From CAZESS01 sp964594625 (GTDB taxonomy: Archaea > Thermoplasmatota > E2 > UBA202 > DSCA01), in NCBI GenBank assembly GCA_964594625.1, contig CAZQNC010000040.1:1-11319 (forward strand): a stretch of DNA of 11,319 bases. The letters are read 5' to 3'. Positions within the stretch are counted from its first letter, which is position 1. Every line of letters starts with the position of its first letter. This document shows positions 6,070 to 11,272 of this stretch, one piece after another. Made by a program: the position numbers and the translations under genes. Under the pieces are notes generated by a model. It saw nothing but the letters and a program-made list of their open reading frames with translations. It was not told the origin of the DNA and searched no databases.

Positions 6070-6276
6070 ATGGAATGCCATAATCTCATAAAAACGGTCG
6101 GAAAGGATGCGGAAGCACAGATAGAGCTGGCCCAGCTCGTCGCCGGCTACATGCGGGAAGCCCGCTCACAGCAGCGCAAAACCGAGCTTTACAGCGTGCT
6201 CGAACGTCTGCTCCACCCCGAATGGAACGGGAACGGGCATGACGGAAACGGCGGTGTCCTCCATGCCAGCCGTTAA
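6070..6276 (+). CDS. Small protein of unknown function, first gene of a two-gene operon
   Basis: A 68-residue protein, not recognised. Residues about 5-50 look like a continuous helical, charged segment (KDAEAQIELAQLVAGYMREARS, broken here as two helices around the glycine). A short low-complexity tail rich in glycine and asparagine (about 53-62, NGNGHDGNGG) follows. It has no signal peptide or membrane segment, so it is probably cytoplasmic and could be a coiled-coil or adaptor-type protein (inference). Support for it being real is the perfect Shine-Dalgarno at 6056-6063 and the upstream TATA-like box. Its 3' end overlaps the next gene in a different frame, which implies coupled translation. 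Confidence 0.7.
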   Translation: MECHNLIKTVGKDAEAQIELAQLVAGYMREARSQQRKTELYSVLERLLHPEWNGNGHDGNGGVLHASR

Positions 6277-6490
6277 CGTCACCATCGAAAAAATCCCCAT
6301 CAACGGCTCCAGGGACAAGCAAAAAATAGAGATGGAGGTGTCACCCGAACATGCGGCCTTCCTGAAGGAGCTGACGGGCGACGCCTGGTGCGCCAGCGAC
6401 ACCCACATATACCGGATGTCAATCGACGACGGCACCCCCCCGACCGCCCCATCGGTCAGATGCCTCTACCACAACCTGCTCCCCCAGTAA
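6239..6490 (+). CDS. Small protein of unknown function, second gene of the operon
   Basis: An 83-residue protein from the ATG at 6239, not recognised. A second candidate start is the ATG at 6263 (75 residues), which would shorten the overlap with the upstream gene from 38 to 14 bp; neither start has a strong Shine-Dalgarno, so re-initiation by ribosomes finishing the first gene is likely. The middle (VNVTIEKIPING...KIEMEVSPEHAAFLKEL) reads as two beta strands followed by a helix, and the remainder contains two cysteines (in DAWCASD and VRCLYHN). It has no signal peptide or membrane helix. A T7 run just downstream probably ends the transcript. Confidence 0.6.
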   Translation: MTETAVSSMPAVNVTIEKIPINGSRDKQKIEMEVSPEHAAFLKELTGDAWCASDTHIYRMSIDDGTPPTAPSVRCLYHNLLPQ

Positions 6491-6503
6491 CCCTTCCCCC
6501 TCG

Positions 6504-6510
6504 TTTTTTT
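6504..6510 (+). terminator. Poly-T terminator after the small-protein operon
   Basis: Seven consecutive T residues begin 14 nt after the stop codon at 6490 and precede the xpf promoter. T runs of this kind are sufficient for archaeal RNA polymerase termination; no stable hairpin precedes it. Confidence 0.5.
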
Positions 6511-6533
6511 ACCATTCTATTCATCTGTTAAAC

Positions 6534-6541
6534 TTAAAAAG
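6534..6541 (+). promoter_or_regulatory. Promoter of the XPF-type nuclease gene
   Basis: TTAAAAAG, centred about 24 nt before the ATG at 6561, with no Shine-Dalgarno in between. This fits a leaderless transcript. Confidence 0.5.
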
Positions 6542-6560
6542 CACCGGGCCATCTCCATGT

Positions 6561-7226
6561 ATGGCGGAGCGCATATCCATCCTGGTCGACCACCGCGAAC
6601 GATGCTGTGGCATCGCCGCCCTGCTCCGGGCCCGCGACGTCGACGTCAGAGAGAAACAGCTGCCGGTCGGCGACTACATCATCAGCGACCGCATCGCCGT
6701 GGAACGAAAACGCGCCACCGACTTCCTCGACTCGTTGGTCGGCCAGCGCCTGTTCGACCAGGTCGGACGCCTCGCAGACGCCTACCCCCGGCCCATCCTG
6801 GTCATCGAAGGCGACGGCCTCTTCGACCGGAACATCCACGAGCGGGCCATCTACGGTGCCATCTCCTCCATCGTCGTCGACTACAACTTCTCCGTGTTCA
6901 CCGCCGCAGACGTCGCCGACACCGCCCGCCTCCTTTACAGCATGGCCTACCGCGAGCAGATAAAAACCAGCACACCGGTCGCGCTCCGCGGCAGCAAGCC
7001 CACCCAGTCATTGCCGGAGCAGCAGCGCTACGTCGTCGAGGGTCTGCCCTATGTCTCCGCCGTCTCGTCGCAGAAGCTCCTCGACTTTTTTGGCTCCGTC
7101 CGCCGGGTGGTCAACGCCACCATCGAAGAGCTGCAGGAAATCGAGGGCATCGGAGAAAAAAAGGCCCGGGAGATCAAGCATATCATCGAGGCCCGGTGGC
7201 CGGCCGGTGGAGAGGAGGAGGAGTAA
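6561..7226 (+). CDS. XPF/ERCC4-type structure-specific endonuclease (helicase-less short form)
   Basis: A 221-residue nuclease with an ERCC4 domain (about 5-130) and a C-terminal tandem helix-hairpin-helix region (about 155-213). Catalytic residues are present: D10 in LVDHRE, GDY (37-39), and the signature ERKRATD (48-54), matching E-R-K-x3-D. HhH motifs are GLPYVSAVSSQKLLDFFGS and IEGIGEKKAREI. The family cuts branched DNA (3' flaps, forks) during repair and fork restart. Typical euryarchaeal Hef carries an N-terminal helicase; this protein is only the nuclease part and starts cleanly at its own promoter, like the short crenarchaeal XPF that works with PCNA. The extreme C-terminus is GGEEEE, and no clear PCNA-binding motif is seen. 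nreA follows after 96 bp. Confidence 0.93.
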   Translation: MAERISILVDHRERCCGIAALLRARDVDVREKQLPVGDYIISDRIAVERKRATDFLDSLVGQRLFDQVGRLADAYPRPILVIEGDGLFDRNIHERAIYGAISSIVVDYNFSVFTAADVADTARLLYSMAYREQIKTSTPVALRGSKPTQSLPEQQRYVVEGLPYVSAVSSQKLLDFFGSVRRVVNATIEELQEIEGIGEKKAREIKHIIEARWPAGGEEEE

Positions 7227-7270
7227 ACGGAACGCTCGTTCTATTTGATACCGTCGACGAAGAAGTTAAA

Positions 7271-7300
7271 TAGCCCTGCCGGCGGGGGCTAAATCTTTTT
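7271..7300 (+). terminator. Hairpin plus T-run after the XPF gene
   Basis: TAGCCC (7271-7276) pairs with GGGCTA (7286-7291), and TCTTTTT follows. It resembles an intrinsic terminator for the nuclease gene. The T-rich end merges with the likely nreA TATA region, so the two roles overlap. Confidence 0.4.
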
Positions 7301-7303
7301 AAT
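7296..7303 (+). promoter_or_regulatory. nreA promoter (TATA-like region)
   Basis: TTTTTAAT, centred about 23 nt before the nreA ATG at 7323. A short GAGG at 7315-7318 could serve as a weak ribosome-binding site if transcription starts a little further upstream. Confidence 0.35.
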
Positions 7304-7322
7304 GGCATGGTGTTGAGGAACC

Positions 7323-8603
7323 ATGAAGCGGGCGCCGCGGAAACTGCTCGACGTCAACGAGGCAACGTTTGACGCCACGAACGCGTCGGCGCTCTGCCTG
7401 AAATGCCGGGGGGCCAAGCGGCTGTGCGGCAAGGACCGCTGCCCCATCATGGTCAAGTTTTACTCCCAGAAAAAGACGCAGCCGCTCATCGACGGCACCT
7501 CGATGCACGGCGCCACCCCGCCCTCCGTTTTTGTGGGACGCTACGGGTATCCCAAGGTCAGCGTGGGTCCCATGCTGCCGCCGTTGCAGGGCGACACCTC
7601 GATGATTGACACGCCGGAGCTCTGGCGGGGCAAGACCATCGACGACATCGTGGACTTCCGGATGAAGCTCGTCCGGGGCAAACATCGCACCTCGGTGCAC
7701 GATTTCTCCGGGAAAATCGTGGATTACACCCGGGAGATCGGCCTGGCCGCCCGCTCGGTCGACACCGAGATGACGTTCACCAAGAAACCCCGCGGCTCCA
7801 TCGCGCTCTACGACAGCGTGCAGCCCCACGGGCCGTCGGCTTCGATACAGAAGGTATGGGTGGAGAACCCGTCGGTGGACAAAAAAATAGAGAAAGCGTT
7901 TTACGACGGCGACCTGAAAGCCAGGGACGCGGTGCTGGAACTGTACAACAAGGACACGTTGATCTCCCGCATCCAGAAGGCGTTTTCCGTGGGGGCCTTC
8001 GGCATCGAGGACAACCGCAAGTTTGTGCCCACCCGGTGGAGCATCACCGCCGTGGACTCCACCATCGGCAACGACCTCAAGGACAAAGTGAAACGCTACC
8101 CCTACATCAACGAATGCCGCGTCTACGAGACCTACAGCCTGGACAACCGCTGGCTCGTCGTGATGTACCCGTCCAGCTACGAGTACGAGCTCATCGAAGC
8201 CTGGTTCCCCAACACGACGTGGAATCCCTCCGGCCGGCAGATCGTCATCTTCGGCGACCACGAGTTCCACGGCGGCCGGACCACCTATGCCACCATCGGC
8301 GGCTGCTACTACGCCGCCCGGCTGGCCACCGCCGAGGCGCTGAACAGGGAGCGGCGGCAGGCGGGTATCGTGGTGCTCCGAGAGACCCATCCCGGCTACA
8401 TCATGCCCGTCGGCGTGTGGAACGTCCGGGAAAACGTCCGTGCTGCCCTGCAGTCAGACCCGCATCGTTTTCCCACGCTGCAGGGGGCGCTGGGCTACGT
8501 GGAAAGCGTGATGGACATCCCGTTGCACCGCTGGATCGAAACCAGCGAGCTATTGCAGGGGCGGCTGTATCAGCGCCGGCTCGACGATTACATGGAACCA
8601 TGA
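7323..8603 (+). CDS. nreA: Archaeal DNA repair protein NreA
   Basis: A 426-residue protein of the archaea-specific Nre family (COG1602), whose members contribute to DNA damage repair and bind PCNA. An N-terminal four-cysteine cluster (C25-x2-C28-x6-C35-x4-C40, followed by P) is the expected putative zinc site. The core has the conserved blocks PPSVFVGRYGYPKVSVGPM and the C-terminal-half HEFHGGRTTYATIGGCYYAARL region. The last ten residues, QRRLDDYMEP, fit a PCNA-interacting peptide (Q417, L420, Y423, M424), placed as in characterised NreA. The biochemical activity of the family is not established to my knowledge. The TGA stop overlaps the ATG of the radical-SAM gene (ATGA), so the two are translationally coupled. 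Confidence 0.93.
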   Translation: MKRAPRKLLDVNEATFDATNASALCLKCRGAKRLCGKDRCPIMVKFYSQKKTQPLIDGTSMHGATPPSVFVGRYGYPKVSVGPMLPPLQGDTSMIDTPELWRGKTIDDIVDFRMKLVRGKHRTSVHDFSGKIVDYTREIGLAARSVDTEMTFTKKPRGSIALYDSVQPHGPSASIQKVWVENPSVDKKIEKAFYDGDLKARDAVLELYNKDTLISRIQKAFSVGAFGIEDNRKFVPTRWSITAVDSTIGNDLKDKVKRYPYINECRVYETYSLDNRWLVVMYPSSYEYELIEAWFPNTTWNPSGRQIVIFGDHEFHGGRTTYATIGGCYYAARLATAEALNRERRQAGIVVLRETHPGYIMPVGVWNVRENVRAALQSDPHRFPTLQGALGYVESVMDIPLHRWIETSELLQGRLYQRRLDDYMEP

Positions 8604-9385
8604 AACAGCGGTGGTGCAAGACGGCGCTCTCGTCGTCGGGGTTGCCCGGGCTGGACTACGCGTTGAACCCCTACCGGGGATGCGCGCACGGCTGCCGGTA
8701 CTGCTACGTGCCGGCGGTGCTGCATCATGACCGGCGGGAGCTTACCGACGTGGCGGCAAAGGTCAACATTCCGCAGGTGCTCCGCCGCGAGCTGAAACGA
8801 AAACGGCAGGGCATCGTCGGCATCGCCACGGTCACCGACCCCTACCAGCCGGCCGAGCGACACTGCAAGCTCATGCGGAAATGTCTCCCGCTGCTCCGCA
8901 GGCACGACATGGCCCTGGACATTCAGACCAAGTCGCCGCTTGTAACGCGGGACATCGACCTGCTCCAGCGCTTCAGCCATGTCGCGGTCGGCGTCACCGT
9001 TACCACGCTGGACGAGGACACCCGGCGGCTGCTGGAGCCACATGCCCCGCCCGCGGAGCAGCGGCTCCGGGCACTGCGTGAGATCTCCGACGGCGGCATC
9101 GCCACCCACGTGTTTCTCGGCCCCCTGCTGCCCGACCTCGAAGTCGCCGATGCCGGAGGATACGTGCGGCGGTTCGCCGACGCCGGCGCCGACGAGCTCA
9201 TGGTGGACACCCTGCACCTCAAAAAAGGGGTCTGGGACAGCATCGAGGCGGTGCTGCCAGACGACAAACGAGACCTGTACCGCCGGCGGCTGCAGCCCGG
9301 GAGCCCATATTACCGGACAGTTATCGCCGAGATCGAAAAAACCTGCCGCCGGGTCGGGCTTCCCTGCACCCGGGCGTTCCCCTGA
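8600..9385 (+). CDS. Radical-SAM protein, spore-photoproduct-lyase-like (SplB/COG1533) family
   Basis: A 261-residue protein. The radical-SAM cluster motif C-x3-C-x2-C is at C28, C32 and C35 (in YRGCAHGCRYCYVP), preceded by LNPYRG, typical of the COG1533 branch related to spore photoproduct lyase. This enzyme class uses SAM and a [4Fe-4S] cluster to start radical chemistry; spore photoproduct lyase repairs a UV thymine dimer, but most archaeal relatives are uncharacterised. The rest fits a partial TIM barrel (VGIATVTDPYQPAE, DIQTKSPLVTRD, VAVGVTVTT). The start at 8600 lies within ATGA overlapping the nreA stop; an open frame extending far upstream is only a shadow of nreA. Coupling to NreA suggests a repair role (inference). 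Confidence 0.9.
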   Translation: MKQRWCKTALSSSGLPGLDYALNPYRGCAHGCRYCYVPAVLHHDRRELTDVAAKVNIPQVLRRELKRKRQGIVGIATVTDPYQPAERHCKLMRKCLPLLRRHDMALDIQTKSPLVTRDIDLLQRFSHVAVGVTVTTLDEDTRRLLEPHAPPAEQRLRALREISDGGIATHVFLGPLLPDLEVADAGGYVRRFADAGADELMVDTLHLKKGVWDSIEAVLPDDKRDLYRRRLQPGSPYYRTVIAEIEKTCRRVGLPCTRAFP

Positions 9386-9388
9386 CAG

Positions 9389-9898
9389 CTACCGTTCGCC
9401 TTCGTAGAGCCGGCGCACCCGTTCGGCGCCGTCGACGTCGTCGATGACCGCTTCAACGCCGGAGGGCACCAGGTCCCGCCAGGCCTCGTCGCCCTGCGCC
9501 ATCATGCTCCGGATGACCGTGCCCTGGTAGCGCTCCCGCTCGTACTCAGGGGTGTCCTCGATGCGGTAGCCAGCGGCGCCGAAAATCTCCCGGATGAGCG
9601 GCTTGTTGGACAGCACCACGTCGAAAGACGGGCACAGGTCGGCCACATGGTAGGGATAAACGGCGTAGCGGTTTATATCCGGTACGGGCACCACGGAGAC
9701 ACGGTCGCTGAACGAGGACAGCGCTCGCCGGGTCATCTGGTAGCGCTCCCCCCCGGTATACGGGTTGGCAAACGTGTAGCTCTGCCGGGCGGAGCCGATG
9801 GCCACCACGAGCTCGCCGTAGTGGTCGATGGCGTACTCTGCCACGCTGGCGTGCCCGCGATGGAAGGGCTGAAAGCGTCCGAGGAGAAGAGCTCGCAT
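9389..9898 (-). CDS. nadM: Nicotinamide-nucleotide adenylyltransferase, archaeal type
   Basis: A 169-residue nucleotidyltransferase making NAD+ from nicotinamide mononucleotide and ATP, the last step of NAD synthesis. Family motifs are clear: GRFQPFHRGH (7-16), containing the H-x-G-H nucleotide site; NPYTGGER (45-52); VVPVPDINRY (69-78); and GTVIRSMM (126-133), with the conserved GTxIR. The length matches archaeal NadM. The start at 9898 is supported by the motif at the N-terminus and a TATA-like box centred about 25 nt upstream (9919-9928), with no Shine-Dalgarno, so it is likely leaderless. Its stop lies 3 bp from the end of the converging radical-SAM gene. Confidence 0.96.
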   Translation of the reverse strand: MRALLLGRFQPFHRGHASVAEYAIDHYGELVVAIGSARQSYTFANPYTGGERYQMTRRALSSFSDRVSVVPVPDINRYAVYPYHVADLCPSFDVVLSNKPLIREIFGAAGYRIEDTPEYERERYQGTVIRSMMAQGDEAWRDLVPSGVEAVIDDVDGAERVRRLYEGER

Positions 9899-9918
9899 AC
9901 CAGAAAATCGGCCCGGGG

Positions 9919-9928
9919 CATAAAAAGG
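9919..9928 (-). promoter_or_regulatory. nadM promoter (TATA-like box)
   Basis: CCTTTTTATG on the minus strand, centred about 25 nt before the nadM ATG. It is part of a divergent intergenic region shared with the winged-helix-like gene to the right. Confidence 0.55.
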
Positions 9929-9972
9929 TATTGATGGCGCCCGATATGGCCAACCCGGCGGAGCTCAAACCC

Positions 9973-9978
9973 TATATA
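9973..9978 (+). promoter_or_regulatory. TATA box for the small winged-helix-like gene
   Basis: TATATA, centred 25-26 nt before an in-frame GTG at 10001. This spacing argues for that GTG as a leaderless start rather than the TTG at 9989. Confidence 0.5.
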
Positions 9979-10000
9979 GCCGTACCCGTTGTATACATGG

Positions 10001-10273
10001 GTGAAACACGTGGCCGTTGAAACCGTCGTGAAGGCCAGGGAGGAGATGCTTAAGCGGCTGTACATGTATGCCCTCGAGCACGGGGCTGCACCCATGCCGG
10101 CCGGGGAGTTCCCCGAAAAAATCGATGACGATATCCGAACGTTCAATCTCTACTACCTGCAGGAGGGCGGATACATATCCGAGGAGCCGGCCGCCGGCGG
10201 CACGCCCGGCTACCGTATCACCGCGCAGGGCATCCGGCTTTTCGAGGAGCTGTACGGCAAATACAACATATAA
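10001..10273 (+). CDS. Small winged-helix-like protein of unknown function
   Basis: About 90 residues from GTG at 10001. The frame stays open to a TTG at 9989 (94 residues), and GTG at 10010 is also possible; no ATG occurs before codon 10046. GTG 10001 is preferred because the TATATA at 9973-9978 lies about 25 nt upstream, the spacing used by its neighbours. The protein reads as helix (VVKAREEMLKRLYMYALEHG), helix (FPEKIDDDIRTFNLYYLQEGGYI), then a strand-turn-strand (ISEEPAAGGTPGYRITAQG) and final helix (IRLFEELYGKY), the pattern of a winged helix with the PGYRIT wing. Family knowledge would suggest a DNA-binding or phage-type YjcQ-like protein, but that match is weak. It has no membrane segment. 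Confidence 0.7.
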   Translation: MKHVAVETVVKAREEMLKRLYMYALEHGAAPMPAGEFPEKIDDDIRTFNLYYLQEGGYISEEPAAGGTPGYRITAQGIRLFEELYGKYNI

Positions 10274-10281
10274 ACGGGAAC

Positions 10282-10291
10282 ATTTTTTAAC
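10282..10291 (+). promoter_or_regulatory. tRNA-Thr promoter (TATA-like box)
   Basis: ATTTTTTAAC, centred about 28 nt before the tRNA 5' end. The T6 run may also terminate transcription of the preceding gene, which ends at 10273. Confidence 0.5.
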
Positions 10292-10314
10292 GACAGCGGC
10301 ATTCCCTATCGGTC

Positions 10315-10432
10315 GCCAGCGTAGCTTAGCGGTAGAGCGGCTGACTTGTAACCCTTTACGCATCCGCGTAAAGCGTTAGCGGAAAAGGGGCAGGATATCA
10401 GCAGGTCGAGGGTTCAAATCCCTCCGCTGGCT
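10315..10432 (+). tRNA. tRNA-Thr (anticodon TGT) with 46-nt intron
   Basis: Acceptor arms GCCAGCG (10315-10321) and CGCTGGC (10425-10431) pair perfectly, and the discriminator is T. The spliced anticodon arm is GCTGA-CTTGTAA-TCAGC with anticodon TGT (10347-10349), reading threonine ACA and related codons. The T arm is GAGGG-TTCAAAT-CCCTC. The mature tRNA would be 72 nt after removal of 10351-10396. CCA is not encoded. A T-rich run follows the 3' end. Confidence 0.95.
10351..10396 (+). other. tRNA-Thr intron with canonical bulge-helix-bulge splice motif
   Basis: The intron sits at the standard 37/38 position. CTTG (10345-10348) pairs with CAGG (10391-10394) as the 4-bp central helix, with one G-U pair. 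The two 3-nt bulges are TAA (10349-10351) and ATA (10395-10397), each cut after the second base. The outer helix continues as CCC (10352-10354) with GGG (10388-10390). This is the strict motif recognised by the archaeal tRNA splicing endonuclease. Inside the intron TTTACGC (10355-10361) and GCGTAAA (10366-10372) form a perfect 7-bp hairpin with an ATCC loop. Confidence 0.9.
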
Positions 10433-10435
10433 CTC

Positions 10436-10441
10436 TTTTTT
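10436..10441 (+). terminator. T-run after tRNA-Thr
   Basis: Six T residues begin 4 nt after the tRNA discriminator base, a likely termination signal for the tRNA transcript. Confidence 0.5.
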
Positions 10442-10613
10442 AGAGATATCAGGAATATCATTTAGCCAGTATATTGGGCGATCCGGCGGTAGCTTGGTTA
10501 TCGCGATTCCAGCCGATATTGCGGCGCTGCATGACATCCACGCGGGCGCCGCTATGGAGTTTTTGCCAATGGGCGCCGGCGAGCTCCGGCTTCGGAAGGT
10601 AAACGATGACTGA
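10440..10613 (+). pseudogene. AbrB/SpoVT-like antitoxin reading frame without a proper start (probable remnant)
   Basis: An open frame read to the TGA at 10611-10613 gives a C-terminal part that looks like a real AbrB/SpoVT domain: GRSGGSLVIAIPADIAALHDI (interrupted here for brevity), then HAGAAMEFLPMGAGELRLRKVNDD. The family pattern is G-x-S-L-x-I-x-I-P...L-x-I-x-x-G...E-L-x-L-R-K-V, as in antitoxins that pair with small toxins. There is no ATG or GTG upstream in frame; the frame runs into the tRNA-Thr gene, and the only TTG (10494) lies inside the domain. Either the 5' end was lost at the tRNA boundary or a non-standard start is used. It overlaps the next gene by 8 bp (ATGACTGA), as in an antitoxin-type operon. 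Confidence 0.5.
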
Positions 10614-10827
10614 ATATGCCACGGTTTCCATACGGAAAGCATTGCATGAAGAGGTACAGCGGGTTATCGCCGATCAGCGCCTGGGCTATCTCAGTGTGGC
10701 AGAGTTCACGAAAGAGGCTATCCGGCTGCATCTGGAGCGTGTGGCGCGGCCAAACGTCCGGCTGATTGTCCGGAATAGGATAAAAAGCGCGGTATACCGC
10801 CGGCGTTTTGAAAAGCTGTTCCGGTAG
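10606..10827 (+). CDS. Small ribbon-helix-helix-like DNA-binding protein
   Basis: A 73-residue basic protein starting MTEYATVSIRKALHEEVQRV. A short strand (YATVSI) followed by two helices (about 10-24 and 30-47, with the LSVAEFTKEAIRLHLERV segment) is the pattern of CopG/Arc-type ribbon-helix-helix repressors, which dimerise and insert the beta ribbon into the major groove. The C-terminal tail (about 48-73) is very rich in arginine (RNRIKSAVYRRRFEKLFR), unusual for an antitoxin and suggestive of extra nucleic-acid contact. It overlaps the AbrB-like remnant by 8 bp and has no Shine-Dalgarno better than GGAAGG at 10594-10599 (6 nt upstream). A toxin partner is not visible. The family call is moderately sure. 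Confidence 0.65.
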   Translation: MTEYATVSIRKALHEEVQRVIADQRLGYLSVAEFTKEAIRLHLERVARPNVRLIVRNRIKSAVYRRRFEKLFR

Positions 10828-10850
10828 GGTACGTCTCCACGTATTTGTAG

Positions 10851-11165
10851 CTATGCGGGTAGTATTTCTTTTTCGGATTCTGATTCCATTTCTGCTATTT
10901 TATCTGCTAGCTCGAAGTCGAATTTTAAAATTGTTTTTACCAAATCATTCTCAGTGTTTAGCTTATACATTTTAGATCTCCCTACTTTTCTTGTTTCTAT
11001 CAAGATGCCTTTCTCTATTAATATTGGAATTATTTCGTAGAGTGTAGGTCTGCTCACCTCAGCGTATTCGGCGAGGTCGGTAATATTATAATCGTAATTT
11101 GGATGGTCTCCTAAAAAGTCTAATATCTTTGTTTGTGGACTCTGTCCAAATATTTCTTTAAACAT
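10851..11165 (-). CDS. Winged helix-turn-helix transcriptional regulator
   Basis: A 104-residue protein of a type common in archaea. After MFKEIFGQSPQTKILDFLGD, helices at about 26-34 (NITDLAEYA) and 38-52 (SRPTLYEIIPILIEK) form the helix-turn-helix, and GILIETRKVGRSKMYKLN (53-70) is the beta wing. A charged C-terminal helix (about 72-98) may mediate dimerisation. Base composition is clearly more AT-rich than the rest of the window, a sign of different origin. The promoter lies in AT-rich DNA with a perfect palindrome between the TATA-like box and the likely start site (11206-11220), so autoregulation is likely (inference). GGGGATC before the ATG may be the ribosome-binding site. The targets are unknown. 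Confidence 0.88.
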   Translation of the reverse strand: MFKEIFGQSPQTKILDFLGDHPNYDYNITDLAEYAEVSRPTLYEIIPILIEKGILIETRKVGRSKMYKLNTENDLVKTILKFDFELADKIAEMESESEKEILPA

Positions 11166-11205
11166 TTTTAGATCCCCGGATTGCTGCCTGTCATGTTTAT
11201 CCCAT

Positions 11206-11220
11206 TACCGTAATACGGTA
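11206..11220. promoter_or_regulatory. 15-bp perfect palindrome, probable operator
   Basis: TACCGTA and TACGGTA are exact inverted repeats around a single central A. The site lies directly downstream of the TATA-like block (11226-11240) for the winged-helix gene, where a bound repressor would block RNA polymerase. The core CGTAATA recurs at 11249-11255 on the other side of the TATA block, 40 bp away. Confidence 0.6.
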
Positions 11221-11225
11221 CGAGG

Positions 11226-11240
11226 TATATAAAATTTATT
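11226..11240 (-). promoter_or_regulatory. TATA-like box of the winged-helix regulator gene
   Basis: The minus strand reads AATAAATTTTATATA. A start about 25 nt downstream (about 11205) leaves a leader of about 40 nt before the ATG at 11165. Confidence 0.5.
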
Positions 11241-11272
11241 AACATATTCGTAATATATTTTTACTAAAACAC

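Noticed and set aside
6557..7273. Alternative frame starting at the ATG 4 nt before the XPF start
   Set aside because: It yields an arginine/proline-rich shadow product; the frame from 6561 carries the ERCC4 and HhH motifs.
7299..8390. Minus-strand open frame of 363 codons opposite nreA
   Set aside because: nreA on the plus strand has clear family motifs, zinc cysteines and a PCNA peptide; the antisense frame has none.
7856..8599. N-terminal extension of the radical-SAM gene inside nreA
   Set aside because: The extension is an arginine/histidine-rich out-of-frame translation of nreA; family start and ATGA overlap place the real start at 8600.
8588..9217. Minus-strand open frame of 209 codons opposite the radical-SAM gene
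   Set aside because: Antisense shadow of a gene with a clear C-x3-C-x2-C motif.
10376..10642. Minus-strand open frame of 88 codons across the tRNA-Thr 3' half
   Set aside because: Its C-terminal end (RRDLNPRPADI) is the usual false translation of a tRNA T arm, and the rest is antisense to the AbrB-like frame.
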